From: Flavobacteriaceae bacterium
GTDB taxonomy: Bacteria > Bacteroidota > Bacteroidia > Flavobacteriales > Flavobacteriaceae
Reading direction: 5' to 3'
Assembly: GCA_024638165.1 (NCBI GenBank)
Contig: JAHEKV010000008.1
Coordinates: 1 to 64,000, forward strand
DNA length: 64,000 bases
The notes under the pieces: generated by a model
What the model saw: only the letters and a program-made list of their open reading frames with translations
Databases searched by the model: none
Told to the model about the DNA's origin: nothing
Position numbers and translations under genes: made by a program
Shown: positions 36,925 through 46,348 of the stretch, in pieces
Numbering within the stretch: the first letter of the stretch is position 1
How the letters are laid out: every line of letters starts with the position of its first letter

Positions 36925-37404
36925 TTAACAGCACCCGCTACCTGGTGCGCACTTCGATTCTGTTACTGGGATTTCAATACCGCACGCTTCCTTGTCTTTG
37001 CAGTCTGCTTTTATTTCTCCAAGACTGATAATTAGAGCGCGATTATTTTCTGCAATTTCTTTAACCGATTGAATACAGGTGTTAAATCTTTTGTTACCGT
37101 ATTCGAAGCGAACTTCTGCTTCCCCATTAAGCGGTCTCTCGCTCTCAACGCGTTCAAGAATTTACAAAGCTTTATCTGTTTGCATGGTTGTGCCTAATTC
37201 AGTCGAATGGGGATTTTCCCAAAGTTGAATTACTGTTTCGTTCCAGGTTTCAACCCCGCCTCCACAATTAATTGCCTCAATGGATATGTTTTTCACTTCA
37301 GTAATATGATAATCAGGTTGTGTGAACGCTCCTGATTGATATTCGAAAATTAATTGCTTTGATAGGTTCTCGTCGAGTAAATCAATAAGTTCATTTGTTG
37401 TCAT
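36925..37404 (-). pseudogene. DUF6428 family gene split by one in-frame TAA
   Basis: The frame starts with MTTNELIDLLDENL at 37404 and codes 80 residues up to TDKAL, then meets TAA at 37162-37164. The same frame continues without a shift for 78 residues (ILERVESERPLNGEAEVRFE, ending CAPGSGCC) to TAA at 36925-36927. Total length of about 159 positions equals an intact DUF6428 protein, whose genes sit between arsR and arsC in many Bacteroidota. Replacing T by A in the stop (TAA to AAA) would restore a lysine. Either a recent nonsense mutation or a base-call error. Overlaps arsR by 14 bp. Confidence 0.82.
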
Positions 37405-37729
37405 TAGAACAGTCGAAGGGTTTTGATTGGTTAAAAAATAGTTCAAGGGCCTGTTTTATTTCCTGCCATCTTTTGGTATCGATGCAGTATTTAATTTGGG
37501 GGCCTTCAATGTGGCCTTTGAGTAATCCGATACTTTTAATTTCTTTTAAATGTTGTGAAATCGTCGGTTGTGCAAGACCGATTTCATTAACTAAATCTCC
37601 ACAGATACAATTTTCCTGCTTTATGATGTGCTCGATTATTGCCAGTCGAGCAGGGTTAGACAGTACTCTAAAAAACAGAGCGAGATCTTGGTGCTTCTTA
37701 CTGAATATATGTGATTTGCTTAACCCCAT
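37391..37729 (-). CDS. arsR: ArsR/SmtB family transcriptional repressor
   Basis: 112 residues with a winged helix (RLAIIEHIIK...LAQPTISQHLKEIKSIGLL). The metal-binding loop reads ENCICGDLV, close to the arsenic-sensor ELCVCDL motif. It heads the arsR-DUF6428-arsC unit and should repress it in the absence of arsenite. Confidence 0.92.
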   Translation of the reverse strand: MGLSKSHIFSKKHQDLALFFRVLSNPARLAIIEHIIKQENCICGDLVNEIGLAQPTISQHLKEIKSIGLLKGHIEGPQIKYCIDTKRWQEIKQALELFFNQSKPFDCSNDNK

Positions 37730-37733
37730 TGGT

Positions 37734-37745
37734 ATATTGCAATAT
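37734..37745. promoter_or_regulatory. ArsR operator candidate overlapping a -7 box
   Basis: ATATTGCAATAT is a perfect 12-bp palindrome 5 bp before the arsR ATG. A one-mismatch -7 box (minus strand TAATATTG, 37740-37747) overlaps it, so bound ArsR would block the promoter directly. Confidence 0.6.
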
Positions 37746-37774
37746 TACGATGAACTACAATAAAAAAAACCCAT

Positions 37775-38719
37775 TTATTTCAGATAATTTTCAATCTTGT
37801 CTAAAACTACTTTTGCTAACAGATAATAACTCTCAATGCTCCAGCCAGCAACATGAGGGGTTAGAACAACATTGTCTGCATGAATTAGATAAGAGAATGC
37901 TCCTGGTTGATTAGAGTCTTCAAAAAGATTGGTAAATGACTTGCTTTCATACTCTAAAACATCTAAACCTGCACCTTTGATTTTCCCGGTTTTAAGTGCG
38001 CTGGCTAAATCTTCGGTTTTCACTGCACCTCCTCTTCCTGTGTTGAGAAGCCAAAATGGTTTTTTCATTTGTTCAATAAATGCAGCATCGATAAGATGAA
38101 TGGTATCAGGTGTTTGGGGGAGGTGCAGACTTAAAATATCTGCCTGCTTTCGAAGTTCTTCTATACTTACTTGACGCGCATTCTCATCTCCAACATTCGG
38201 TTTTAAATCAAAGCACAGCGTTTCCACATCGAAGCCTCTTAGCTTTTTAGCAAATTGCTTACCCATGTTTCCATATCCGATAATGCCGACGATTTTTCCA
38301 TCGAGTTCAATGCCTCGATTTTCTTCTCTTCTCCAAAGTCCCGAGCGTACTTCTTTGTCAGCTGTATTTAGTTTATTGAATAGGGATAGTAGTAAACCTA
38401 GGGTATGCTCAGCTACTGCGTTGCGATTACCTTCGGGCGCAGCTGCTAAAAAAATCCCTTGTTTTTCGGCCGCTAAGAGATCAATATTCTCTAATCCAGC
38501 ACCGATTCTCCCGATGAACTTTAAATTTTGGGCTTGAGCTAATAGACGCTGATCGATCGGAATTCTTGAACGAATGATCAGCCCTTCGTACTCCTCAATC
38601 TTCCCTAAAATTTCCTCGTAAGTACCAGTGTAATCATGCTCATTTTGAAAGCCTAATTGTTCTAGCCCTTCGGCGATTACAGGGTGATTACTGTCGAGAT
38701 GTAAAACTTTTCGACTCAT
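37775..38719 (-). CDS. D-isomer 2-hydroxyacid dehydrogenase (phosphoglycerate dehydrogenase-like)
   Basis: NAD-dependent dehydrogenase of 314 residues. The nucleotide motif is VGIIGYGNMGKQFAKKL; the catalytic Arg, Glu and His lie in LLNTGRGGAV, the following segment and LTPHVAGWS. It lacks the C-terminal ACT domain of regulated SerA, so it could be a short 3-phosphoglycerate dehydrogenase or another hydroxyacid enzyme. Its start overlaps mgtE by 4 bp. Confidence 0.85.
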   Translation of the reverse strand: MSRKVLHLDSNHPVIAEGLEQLGFQNEHDYTGTYEEILGKIEEYEGLIIRSRIPIDQRLLAQAQNLKFIGRIGAGLENIDLLAAEKQGIFLAAAPEGNRNAVAEHTLGLLLSLFNKLNTADKEVRSGLWRREENRGIELDGKIVGIIGYGNMGKQFAKKLRGFDVETLCFDLKPNVGDENARQVSIEELRKQADILSLHLPQTPDTIHLIDAAFIEQMKKPFWLLNTGRGGAVKTEDLASALKTGKIKGAGLDVLEYESKSFTNLFEDSNQPGAFSYLIHADNVVLTPHVAGWSIESYYLLAKVVLDKIENYLK

Positions 38720-40074
38720 ATTCCTAAGATGATCTTAGCCATCCAGAAATAGATTAAAATTCCAAAGATATCATTGCTTGTAGTGATAAAAGGGCCTGTA
38801 GCAACGGCTGGATCAATTCCTCTTTTATTCAAGAATAGGGGTATGAATGTTCCGATTAGCCCTGCCATAACAATGACCACAATTAGAGAAAGTGAAATGG
38901 CTAATGCAGACAATAGATGGCCTTTCCAAAACCAAGTACTTGCAAAAAGTAAAACGGCCAAGATGACCCCATTAAATAGGGCAAGTAGCATTTCTTTCGA
39001 TAATCGAGAAGCGATACTTCCCTTGATATCATCATTAGCGATTCCTTGCACAATAATCGCACTAGATTGTACCCCAACATTACCCGCCATTGCTGCAATT
39101 AAAGGGGTGAAAAAGAATAAAATCGCATGTTCGCTGATAATATCTTCAAAGCCTCCCATGATCATAGCGGCTCCTAAACCTCCAATTAAACCTACTACTA
39201 GCCAAGGCAGTCGAGCACGAGTTAGATCTAGAATGCTATCATCTGCCTCAACATCTTGGGTGATCCCCGCCATTTGCTGATAGTCTTTATCGGCTTCTTC
39301 TCTAATAACATCAACAATGTCGTCGATAGTGATTCTGCCGACGAGGCGATTCATTTCATCCACTACTGGGATCGCCTCTAAGTCATATTTTGCCATGACT
39401 TTGGCAACCTCCTCTGATTTTTCGTGAACACCCACATAGTCTACCTTGGGGATGTACACATCCTTGATATGCGCGTCATTTGGGCTAGTGAGTAAGTCTT
39501 TCAATGAAAGTCGTCCTTTCAAAACATTACTATCGTCAACAACATAAATGGAATGCACGCGAGTTACATATTCTGCTTGCGCTCTCATTTCTCTGACGCA
39601 GGTGGTAATATTCCAGTTTTCATTGACTTGTATGAGCTCCTTTGCCATAAGACCCCCAGCGGTATCTTCGCCATAGCGCATAAGTTCTAAGATCTCTGCA
39701 GCGTGTTCTCGGTCTTCGATTTCGGAGATTACCTCCTTAGCTAAATCTTCAGAGAGTTCAGTGATTATATCGACCGCATCATCGGTGTCGATTTCAGAAA
39801 GTTCGGTTGCAATCTCAGTGGCACTTAGCTCTGCTAAAATCTCTTCTCTAAGATCCTCATCAAGTTCGGTTAGTACATCTCCAGTGCGTTCTGAATCTAA
39901 TAAACGAATGAGATAAATAGCCTCTGGAGTCTCTAGTTCATTGATGATTTCAGCGATATCAGCATAGTGTAACTCCTCGAAAAGCGCAAGCAATTCGCCC
40001 TCATTGGTTGCTTCAATGAGCAATCGAACCTTGGCTAAAAACTCTTCAGTAAGCTTAAAGGGTTGCATTTTCAA
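38716..40074 (-). CDS. mgtE: magnesium transporter MgtE
   Basis: Mg2+ channel/transporter of 452 residues: an acidic N-domain (about 1-130), a CBS pair (about 135-265, with [22 protein letters not shown]) and five C-terminal membrane segments. The cytoplasmic part senses Mg2+ and gates the pore. Overlaps rsmA by 20 bp. Confidence 0.94.
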   Translation of the reverse strand: MKMQPFKLTEEFLAKVRLLIEATNEGELLALFEELHYADIAEIINELETPEAIYLIRLLDSERTGDVLTELDEDLREEILAELSATEIATELSEIDTDDAVDIITELSEDLAKEVISEIEDREHAAEILELMRYGEDTAGGLMAKELIQVNENWNITTCVREMRAQAEYVTRVHSIYVVDDSNVLKGRLSLKDLLTSPNDAHIKDVYIPKVDYVGVHEKSEEVAKVMAKYDLEAIPVVDEMNRLVGRITIDDIVDVIREEADKDYQQMAGITQDVEADDSILDLTRARLPWLVVGLIGGLGAAMIMGGFEDIISEHAILFFFTPLIAAMAGNVGVQSSAIIVQGIANDDIKGSIASRLSKEMLLALFNGVILAVLLFASTWFWKGHLLSALAISLSLIVVIVMAGLIGTFIPLFLNKRGIDPAVATGPFITTSNDIFGILIYFWMAKIILGI

Positions 40075-40867
40075 TGAGTTGAGTTAAACGGATAAATTCT
40101 GTTACACCGAGACGTTCTGGTCTTAGATCAAATATAGTGTCTTCTGCGACATTTGCAGGAAGTTCGAAGGTCTTTAATGAATTTCGAAGGGTTTTACGTC
40201 TTTGATTGAAAGCGGTTTTAACTACTCTGAAAAATAGGGGAATCGAACAATTGATGTCTTGATTCTCTTTACGTTTGAGTACGATGACTCCAGATTGAAC
40301 CTTCGGAGGGGGTTCAAAAACTTGCGGATGCACTGTAAAGGCATAGGAGGCGTCATAAAAGGCTTGAACTAGAACACTGAGTATGCCATAGGCCTTGGTT
40401 CCTGGTTTTTCGCAAATGCGTTGTGCGACCTCTTTTTGAAACATCCCGGTAAATTCAGGAATTCGATCTCGATATTCGAGCATCTTGAAGACGATTTGAG
40501 TAGAGATGTTGTATGGAAAATTCCCGGTAATAGCGAATGGTTCACCATTGAAAAATTCGGCTAAATCTTTTTTGAGAAAATCTCCTTCGGTAATGGTCAG
40601 AGCTTTTGGCTGATGCTCCTCAACAAAGGTGGTGCGCAGATACTCAATCGATTCTCTATCGAGATCGATGACTTCAAGGGCAATAGGTTTGTTAATTAAA
40701 AACTGGGTGAGAACTCCGGTTCCTGGTCCTATTTCTAAGACATGCTTGTAACCTTCTAAACTTATAGTGTCAGCAATTTTAGAGGCGATCTGTTGATCTT
40801 TCAAAAAATGCTGTCCTAGATGCTTTTTAGCGCGAACGGGTTCAGAGGATTCACGACGCCCCTTCAT
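40055..40867 (-). CDS. rsmA: 16S rRNA (adenine1518/1519-N6) dimethyltransferase
   Basis: Dimethylates two adjacent adenines in 16S rRNA helix 45. 270 residues with [11 protein letters not shown] at the N-terminus, the SAM motif [13 protein letters not shown] and the catalytic NFPYNIST. Its ATG overlaps the DUF4286 stop by one base. Confidence 0.96.
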   Translation of the reverse strand: MKGRRESSEPVRAKKHLGQHFLKDQQIASKIADTISLEGYKHVLEIGPGTGVLTQFLINKPIALEVIDLDRESIEYLRTTFVEEHQPKALTITEGDFLKKDLAEFFNGEPFAITGNFPYNISTQIVFKMLEYRDRIPEFTGMFQKEVAQRICEKPGTKAYGILSVLVQAFYDASYAFTVHPQVFEPPPKVQSGVIVLKRKENQDINCSIPLFFRVVKTAFNQRRKTLRNSLKTFELPANVAEDTIFDLRPERLGVTEFIRLTQLIENATL

Positions 40868-41193
40868 TATGCCTCTTTGATTTGAGCCTGTCCGATAAGT
40901 TCTAATTCTGTGGCAAAGGATAAGGCCTGATTTCCAAATTTGTTTTGCGCCTCTAGCTCTAATCGTGGAGCGTCTTCGGCCAAAAAGGATTCTAATGTCG
41001 CTTTATTAGGCGTGGTATATTGAACACTGTAGCTTTCACCCTCAATATTAGATTCTTGTACTACTTTAGTGAAGGTTGCTGCACGAAATTTACCCGTGGC
41101 AAACATGAGTGGTATGTAGGTCTGTCTCATCCACTCGACCCATTCTGATTCGATTTGAGATTCTATGTGAGTAGTGATATTGTAGATGAGCAT
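40867..41193 (-). CDS. DUF4286 family protein
   Basis: 108 residues, beginning [22 protein letters not shown], typical of DUF4286, a small ferredoxin-like-fold protein common in Bacteroidota. No catalytic motif visible; function unknown. Sits 5 bp after serS and overlaps rsmA. Confidence 0.85.
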   Translation of the reverse strand: MLIYNITTHIESQIESEWVEWMRQTYIPLMFATGKFRAATFTKVVQESNIEGESYSVQYTTPNKATLESFLAEDAPRLELEAQNKFGNQALSFATELELIGQAQIKEA

Positions 41194-41198
41194 AGGAT

Positions 41199-42470
41199 CT
41201 AGTCTATTTTGCTAAAGTGAGTATATGCTTGAAGGGCTGTTGGAATATGAATTCCATCTTCATGTTGATGGTTCTCTAAAAGTGCAGCTAATACTCTCGG
41301 AAGCGCAAGTGCACTTCCATTCAAGGTGTGAGCCAATGCCTTCTTGCCATCCTTTGATTTATATCTGAGCTTCAAACGATTCGATTGAAAGGTTTCAAAA
41401 TTTGAAACAGAACTGATCTCTAACCATCTGTTTTGAGCGGCTGAATAAACCTCAAAGTCATAAGTGAGGGCAGAGGTGAATCCCATATCACCGGCACATA
41501 GTCTCAAAATACGATAGGGGAGATCGAGTGCCTCTAAAATCGTTTTTACATGTTCGACCATTTGGTCAAGAGCTTGATATGAATTCTCGGGTTTTTCAAC
41601 ACGTACAATCTCAACTTTATCGAATTGGTGCAAGCGGTTTAAGCCACGAACATCGGCCCCATAACTACCTGCCTCTCTTCTAAAACAAGGGGTATAAGCG
41701 GTCATTGCGATAGGTAACTCTTCTTCTTTGAGTAATGAATCTCTTAAGATGTTCGTTACCGGCACTTCAGCAGTTGGTATCAGATAAAGATCGTCTCCGG
41801 TTACGTGGTACATTTGCCCTTCTTTATCGGGTAACTGCCCCGTACCATATCCTGATGCTTCGTTGATCAGATGTGGGGGTTGTACCTCGGCATAACCGGC
41901 CGCGATGTTTTGATCAAGAAAGAAATTAATGAGTGCTCGTTGTAAACGAGCTCCTTTTCCTTTGTATACTGGGAAACCTGCACCTGAAATCTTGACCCCT
42001 AACTCGAAATCAATCAAATCATAGTCGCTAGCTAATTCCCAATGGGGTTTAGCACCCGCGTGAAGGGAAGGAATTTCGCCTTTACTAAATACGACCTCAT
42101 TCTCTTCAGGAGTTTTTCCTTCTGGAACAATTTCATTTGGCGTATTTGGTACTTGATAGAGTAAGTTTTCAAGCTCACCTGCTATTTCGTGCAGTTTCTC
42201 ATTAAGCTCCTTACTCTTTTCTTTCAGTTCACCACTCTTTGCTTTTAGCGGTTCTGCTTCACTTGCTTTTCCACTTTTAAAAAGCTTTCCAATGCTTTCA
42301 GATAATTGATTAGATTCAGCTAACACCTGATCTAATTCGGTCTGAGTCTCTCTTCTCGAAGCATCAAGGTCTAAAATCTTAGGTATAATTTCATCTGATT
42401 GAAACCCACGTTTATTTAATGCCTGAATGACCTTATCTGTATTTTCTCGAATCGCCTGTATCTGTAGCAT
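41199..42470 (-). CDS. serS: seryl-tRNA synthetase
   Basis: Charges tRNA-Ser. 423 residues: an N-terminal coiled coil (about 30-110, rich in KELNEKLHEIAGELENL) and a class II core with TPCFRREAGSYG (motif 2) and GSALALPRVLAALLENHQ (motif 3). Heads the serS-DUF4286-rsmA-mgtE-dehydrogenase unit. Confidence 0.96.
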   Translation of the reverse strand: MLQIQAIRENTDKVIQALNKRGFQSDEIIPKILDLDASRRETQTELDQVLAESNQLSESIGKLFKSGKASEAEPLKAKSGELKEKSKELNEKLHEIAGELENLLYQVPNTPNEIVPEGKTPEENEVVFSKGEIPSLHAGAKPHWELASDYDLIDFELGVKISGAGFPVYKGKGARLQRALINFFLDQNIAAGYAEVQPPHLINEASGYGTGQLPDKEGQMYHVTGDDLYLIPTAEVPVTNILRDSLLKEEELPIAMTAYTPCFRREAGSYGADVRGLNRLHQFDKVEIVRVEKPENSYQALDQMVEHVKTILEALDLPYRILRLCAGDMGFTSALTYDFEVYSAAQNRWLEISSVSNFETFQSNRLKLRYKSKDGKKALAHTLNGSALALPRVLAALLENHQHEDGIHIPTALQAYTHFSKID

Positions 42471-42488
42471 GGAAAATTATATTTGCTG

Positions 42489-42496
42489 CAAAAGTA
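42489..42496 (-). promoter_or_regulatory. -7 box of the serS operon
   Basis: Minus-strand TACTTTTG, exact TAnnTTTG match, 18 bp before the serS ATG. Confidence 0.45.
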
Positions 42497-42503
42497 GAAA
42501 AGT

Positions 42504-43442
42504 CTAGGTAAGCATGGCCTCTTTAAAGAAGCTAATCGCGCTTGACTTATCTATTTCTAACTGATTTTTTAATGCCTCTAAGTTGTCAAACTTCTGTTCA
42601 CTTCTAATTCTTTTATGGAAGTGGACGGTGAGGTGCTCATTGTATAGTTCGCTGTTAAAATCTAGGAAGTGTACTTCAAGGTGTAGACCTTTGCCTCCGA
42701 CAGTTGGGTTTTTTCCAATATTCATAATTCCTTTCAGAAGGGTTCCTCTGTATGGTGCACTTACGATATAAGCACCCTCAGCGGGAATCAACTTTGTCGG
42801 ATGAATCTCATGAAGATTTGCCGTCGGAAATCCAATTTCTCGGCCAATTCCTTTTCCTTTTTGTACAACCCCTTCAACTTCATAGGTGTAACCAAGATAT
42901 TGATTAGCCTTATCTACGGCTCCTTCTGTAAGGGCGGTTCTGACTTTTGTAGAACTCACTGCTACGTCGTCAATATCTTGAGGTCCAATTTCTTCCACTT
43001 CAAAATCGAAGAGTTGAGAGAAATAACGAAGTTCATTAATATCAGCTTCTCGATTTCTTCCAAATCGATGGTCGTAGCCGACTACGATCTTTTTGACATG
43101 GAGTTTCTCAACAAGGATTTGTTCTACATATTCTCTTGGGGTAAGACGGGAAAATTCTCTACTGAACGGATGAATTACCAAAGCGTCAAGACCCAAAGAT
43201 TCTAATCTCTTGGCTTTTTCGTCCATGGTAGTCAATAGCTTAATCGATAAATCTCTTTGAAGTACCGCTCGCGGATGTGGAAAGAACGAAAGAAGACATG
43301 ACTTATAACCTTTAGATTGAGCATCAACGACTAATCGTTGTATAATCTTAGTATGCCCTATGTGTACACCATCAAAAGTTCCTATCGTTAAAACCGTAGG
43401 AGTATTGTCATGGTAATTATCTACCTTATCAATGACTTTCAT
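42504..43442 (-). CDS. ribF: bifunctional riboflavin kinase / FAD synthetase
   Basis: Makes FMN and FAD from riboflavin. 312 residues: N-terminal nucleotidyltransferase (LTIGTFDGVHIGHTKII; SSTKVRTAL) and C-terminal kinase domain (GKGIGREIGFPTANL). It follows pth on the same strand with a 20-bp gap. Confidence 0.95.
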   Translation of the reverse strand: MKVIDKVDNYHDNTPTVLTIGTFDGVHIGHTKIIQRLVVDAQSKGYKSCLLSFFPHPRAVLQRDLSIKLLTTMDEKAKRLESLGLDALVIHPFSREFSRLTPREYVEQILVEKLHVKKIVVGYDHRFGRNREADINELRYFSQLFDFEVEEIGPQDIDDVAVSSTKVRTALTEGAVDKANQYLGYTYEVEGVVQKGKGIGREIGFPTANLHEIHPTKLIPAEGAYIVSAPYRGTLLKGIMNIGKNPTVGGKGLHLEVHFLDFNSELYNEHLTVHFHKRIRSEQKFDNLEALKNQLEIDKSSAISFFKEAMLT

Positions 43443-43462
43443 TCGCTCGCCCTCAGGATAAA

Positions 43463-44029
43463 TTAAGTATTGTTAAAGGTATTCATAGTTCTTGAAAGTC
43501 CTGTAAAGACAAAGCTTTCAATCGCTTTAGCTGACTGTTCTAGTCTTTCTTGTAGCTTCGATTGTTCTTCTTCTGACCAACCACCCAAAACAAAGTCTAC
43601 TTGTCGCCCCTGTTCAAAGGCATTTCCAATACCAAATCTAAACCGGGGATAATTGGGAGTGTTTAATCTAGATTGTATGTCTTTTAAGCCATTATGCCCA
43701 CCATCAGAACCCTTAGGTTTAATTCTCAGCGTTCCGAAAGGGAGATTCAAGTCGTCGGTTACAATAAGCAGTTCATCTAAGCCTATCTTTTCTTGCTGCA
43801 TATGATAGGCGACTGCTTTACCGCTTAAATTCATATAGGTGTTTGGCTTTAAAAGAAAGCAGGTTCTTCCTTTATAACTAGCCTTGGCCATGCTGCCGTG
43901 TTTCACCTCCTCAAAATTTGCTTCGAGTCTTTTTGCAACTTGATCAATAATTTCAAAGCCAATATTGTGACGAGTGCCCTCATATTTGGCTCCTATATTA
44001 CCTAAACCTACAATTAAAAACTTCTTCAT
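43463..44029 (-). CDS. pth: peptidyl-tRNA hydrolase
   Basis: Releases peptides from dropped-off peptidyl-tRNA. 188 residues with FLIVGLGNIGAKYEGTRHNI holding the catalytic His, MNLSGKAV, and GSDGGHNGLKDI. First gene of a unit with ribF. Confidence 0.95.
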   Translation of the reverse strand: MKKFLIVGLGNIGAKYEGTRHNIGFEIIDQVAKRLEANFEEVKHGSMAKASYKGRTCFLLKPNTYMNLSGKAVAYHMQQEKIGLDELLIVTDDLNLPFGTLRIKPKGSDGGHNGLKDIQSRLNTPNYPRFRFGIGNAFEQGRQVDFVLGGWSEEEQSKLQERLEQSAKAIESFVFTGLSRTMNTFNNT

Positions 44030-44048
44030 CTTCTTTTAAGGTCAGCTA

Positions 44049-44056
44049 CAAAATTA
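44049..44056 (-). promoter_or_regulatory. -7 box of pth-ribF
   Basis: Minus-strand TAATTTTG, exact TAnnTTTG, 19 bp before the pth ATG and just after the rplY terminator. Confidence 0.45.
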
Positions 44057-44060
44057 GGAT

Positions 44061-44095
44061 AAAAAAAGACCGCCGTCAGCATGCGCTGGCGGCGG
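44061..44095 (-). terminator. terminator of prs-rplY
   Basis: CCGCCGTCAGC (44070-44080) pairs over 11 bp (one G-U) with GCTGGCGGCGG (44085-44095), loop ATGC. On the minus strand it is followed by seven T (44067-44061). Confidence 0.9.
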
Positions 44096-44122
44096 GTAGT
44101 TATTGAATACTTAAAATTCAAA

Positions 44123-44743
44123 TTATTCTGCTGCAGGAGCTTCTGCTTCTCCGCCTTCTTCGCCTTCTTCAGTTTCTTCCTCTTCGTCATCAACAGCATT
44201 ACGAGAAGTTTTAACCTGAACGATAGTGGTGTTGTCAGGGTGTAGGAAAGTGTAATCATCAGAAAGAACATTTGTTACTGAAATGTTACCTCCAATTCTA
44301 AGCTTAGAAATATCTACGTTGATTACGTCAGGAAGGTTCGCAGGTAGCGCCTTAACTGTAAGCTTACGCTTTCTAAACATTAAACGACCTCCGTTCATAA
44401 CCCCTGGAGCGTTTCCTTGAAGTCTAACAGGAATCTGCATAGTAACTGGCTTATCCTCGAACAATTGATAGAAATCAATGTGAAGAATTCGATCAGTCAC
44501 TGGGTGAAATTGAATGTCTTGCATTACTGCTTCATACTTTTCACCATTTCCTAGTTCAATTACCACCGTGTGCGCATTTGGCGTATACACGAGGTTTTTG
44601 AAGCTTTTTTCTTCTGCTGAAAAGTGGATAGGTGCTTCTCCTCCGTATAATACGCAAGGAACCAGTTCAGCATTACGTAAGGCCTTAGTAGCTACTTTGC
44701 CTACGCTTTCTCTTTTTGATCCGTTAATAGTAATTGATTGCAT
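44123..44743 (-). CDS. rplY: 50S ribosomal protein L25/general stress protein Ctc
   Basis: Binds 5S rRNA. 206 residues, the long CTC type: L25 domain ([21 protein letters not shown]...) plus the C-terminal beta domain, ending in an acidic tail ([19 protein letters not shown]). Follows prs by 11 bp and is closed by a strong terminator. Confidence 0.95.
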   Translation of the reverse strand: MQSITINGSKRESVGKVATKALRNAELVPCVLYGGEAPIHFSAEEKSFKNLVYTPNAHTVVIELGNGEKYEAVMQDIQFHPVTDRILHIDFYQLFEDKPVTMQIPVRLQGNAPGVMNGGRLMFRKRKLTVKALPANLPDVINVDISKLRIGGNISVTNVLSDDYTFLHPDNTTIVQVKTSRNAVDDEEEETEEGEEGGEAEAPAAE

Positions 44744-44754
44744 TGTATAAAAAA

Positions 44755-45696
44755 TTAAAGTACAAACTTAGATGAAATTGAGGTGTTCGTATGCACACGA
44801 TGCATAACATCTGCGAATAATTCAGCACAACTCAATACTTTGATATTAGAGCTTGGGTGCTCTTTTGAAATAGAATCGGTAATGATCAGTTCGGTAAGTT
44901 TCGAATTTTCGATTCTCTCATAGGCATTACCCGATAAAAGACCATGCGTGGTAATTGCACGAACACTTAAAGCGCCTCTTTCAACCATGAGGTCGGCTGC
45001 TTTGGTTAAGGTGCCTGCAGTATCTACCATGTCATCGACTAATACTACGTTTTTTCCTTGAACTTCCCCAATGAGTTCCATGTGAGAAATCACATTGGCT
45101 TTTTCTCTTTGCTTGTAGCAAATCACTACATCACATTCTAACGCCTTAGAATAGGTATAAGCTCGCTTTGATCCACCCATGTCTGGGGATGCTATACAAA
45201 GATTAGGGAGGTTTAATTTTTTTAAGTGAGGTAAGAAGATGGTAGATGCAAACAAGTGGTCGACCGGTTTTTCGAAGAACCCTTGAATCTGATCTGCGTG
45301 TAGATCCATAGTGATGATTCGAGTTGCTCCGGCAGTTTCAAGCATTTTTGCAACTAGCTTTGCAGCGATGGGTACACGGGGCTTGTCTTTTCGGTCTTGA
45401 CGAGCCCAACCGTAATAAGGTAATACGGCGGTGATATGTCTAGCTGAGGCACGTTTAGCAGCGTCAAGCATTAACAACATTTCCATCAAATTATCAGAGC
45501 TAGGATTGGTTGATCCTATGATAAAAACTCGAGTTCCTCGAACCGACTCTTCGAAGCTTGGCTGGTATTCCCCGTCTGAATAACGTGAAAAATTTACCTT
45601 ACCTAAAGACTGACCATAAGCCTTGGCAATTTGCTCGGCTAATGGTATGCTTTGGGTACAAGCAAAGATTTTTGGTGTTAATTCGGTGACAGCCAT
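44755..45696 (-). CDS. prs: ribose-phosphate pyrophosphokinase
   Basis: Makes PRPP from ribose 5-phosphate and ATP. 313 residues: the flexible-loop [24 protein letters not shown] and the PRPP signature [13 protein letters not shown]. First gene of prs-rplY. Confidence 0.96.
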   Translation of the reverse strand: MAVTELTPKIFACTQSIPLAEQIAKAYGQSLGKVNFSRYSDGEYQPSFEESVRGTRVFIIGSTNPSSDNLMEMLLMLDAAKRASARHITAVLPYYGWARQDRKDKPRVPIAAKLVAKMLETAGATRIITMDLHADQIQGFFEKPVDHLFASTIFLPHLKKLNLPNLCIASPDMGGSKRAYTYSKALECDVVICYKQREKANVISHMELIGEVQGKNVVLVDDMVDTAGTLTKAADLMVERGALSVRAITTHGLLSGNAYERIENSKLTELIITDSISKEHPSSNIKVLSCAELFADVMHRVHTNTSISSKFVL

Positions 45697-45722
45697 CTAA
45701 ATACCTTTATTTAAAAGGATTG

Positions 45723-45730
45723 CAAATGTA
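45723..45730 (-). promoter_or_regulatory. -7 box of prs-rplY
   Basis: Minus-strand TACATTTG, exact TAnnTTTG match, 26 bp before the prs ATG. Confidence 0.45.
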
Positions 45731-45796
45731 GTTAAATTATTCAGCTGACTCCTAACCTTAAGCGAAAAATCAGCTCGGTAAAGTGAATTTATTTCT

Positions 45797-45804
45797 TAGC
45801 TTTG
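45797..45804 (+). promoter_or_regulatory. -7 box of tRNA-Leu
   Basis: TAGCTTTG matches TAnnTTTG exactly and lies 11 bp before the mature tRNA 5' end. No clear -33 element. Confidence 0.5.
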
Positions 45805-45815
45805 CTCCGCATTTT

Positions 45816-45897
45816 GCCTTGGTGGCGGAATTGGTAGACGCGCTGGATTCAAAATCCAGTTTCTTCGGAAGTGTGGGTTCGATCCCCACCCAAGGTA
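45816..45897 (+). tRNA. tRNA-Leu (anticodon CAA)
   Basis: 82-nt cloverleaf. Acceptor GCCTTGG pairs with CCAAGGT, with the G1-U72 wobble also found in E. coli tRNA-Leu. Anticodon stem CTGGA/TCCAG encloses TTCAAAA, anticodon CAA at 45850-45852. A long variable arm and the T-loop GGTTCGATCC are present. CCA is not encoded. Confidence 0.96.
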
Positions 45898-45910
45898 CAC
45901 AAAAGTGTTT

Positions 45911-45937
45911 AAGGCAGTTGATTTGACTGCCTTTTTT
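45911..45937 (+). terminator. terminator of tRNA-Leu
   Basis: AAGGCAGT (45911-45918) pairs with ACTGCCTT (45926-45933), loop of seven, then a T-run to 45937. It sits between the tRNA and the convergent DUF2452 gene. Confidence 0.85.
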
Positions 45938-45940
45938 GTT

Positions 45941-46348
45941 TTAAGAATCTATTCTAGACCAAGTTTGATCGGCATCGAGTCGGTAACTTCCTTCAAATTC
46001 AAATTGACATTCTTCGGGGGACAGAATCGAAAGAAATAGCCCGCGCTCTGGATGGTGATATAGGTGATACGTTTTTCCGATGACCGGCTCAAATTTGAAA
46101 GAAGCTTGATAAACTTTTTGATTGTCCTCTAGTTCTTTCATCATTTTTTGATAGGCGGTTTTAAGCTCATCAATTCTCGCTTGAAACCGTGCATTAACGC
46201 TGTGTGCCCCTTTTTGTTTCCATCCGGTTAGGTCGGTAGGTTCTATTACAGGGGCAGAGACTGAAGTCGAGTATGGTTTCAGAAACGCATCGAACTGTTC
46301 TGAACCTTCATTGTATACTACCGAATCGGGCTTCTTTTTCTTACTCAA
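45941..46348 (-). CDS. DUF2452 family protein
   Basis: About 135 residues with KKPDSVVYNEGSEQFDAFLK, PVIEPTDLTGWKQKG and FEPVIGKTYHLYHHPERGLF, which I recognise as DUF2452. Function unknown. I place the start at a TTG (46348), giving MSKKKKPDSVVYN and an 8-bp overlap with the gpx stop. An ATG further upstream at 46402 would add an unconserved 18-residue piece inside gpx. Confidence 0.75.
   Translation of the reverse strand: MSKKKKPDSVVYNEGSEQFDAFLKPYSTSVSAPVIEPTDLTGWKQKGAHSVNARFQARIDELKTAYQKMMKELEDNQKVYQASFKFEPVIGKTYHLYHHPERGLFLSILSPEECQFEFEGSYRLDADQTWSRIDS

Noticed and set aside
37395-37763. 122-residue plus-strand open frame over arsR
   Set aside because: It is the antisense shadow of arsR, with no recognisable motif and cysteine/serine-rich composition typical of antisense frames.
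44026-44271. Open frame overlapping the 3' end of rplY
   Set aside because: It is out of frame with rplY, runs through the terminator hairpin, and is low-complexity Lys-rich text derived from the acidic tail codons.
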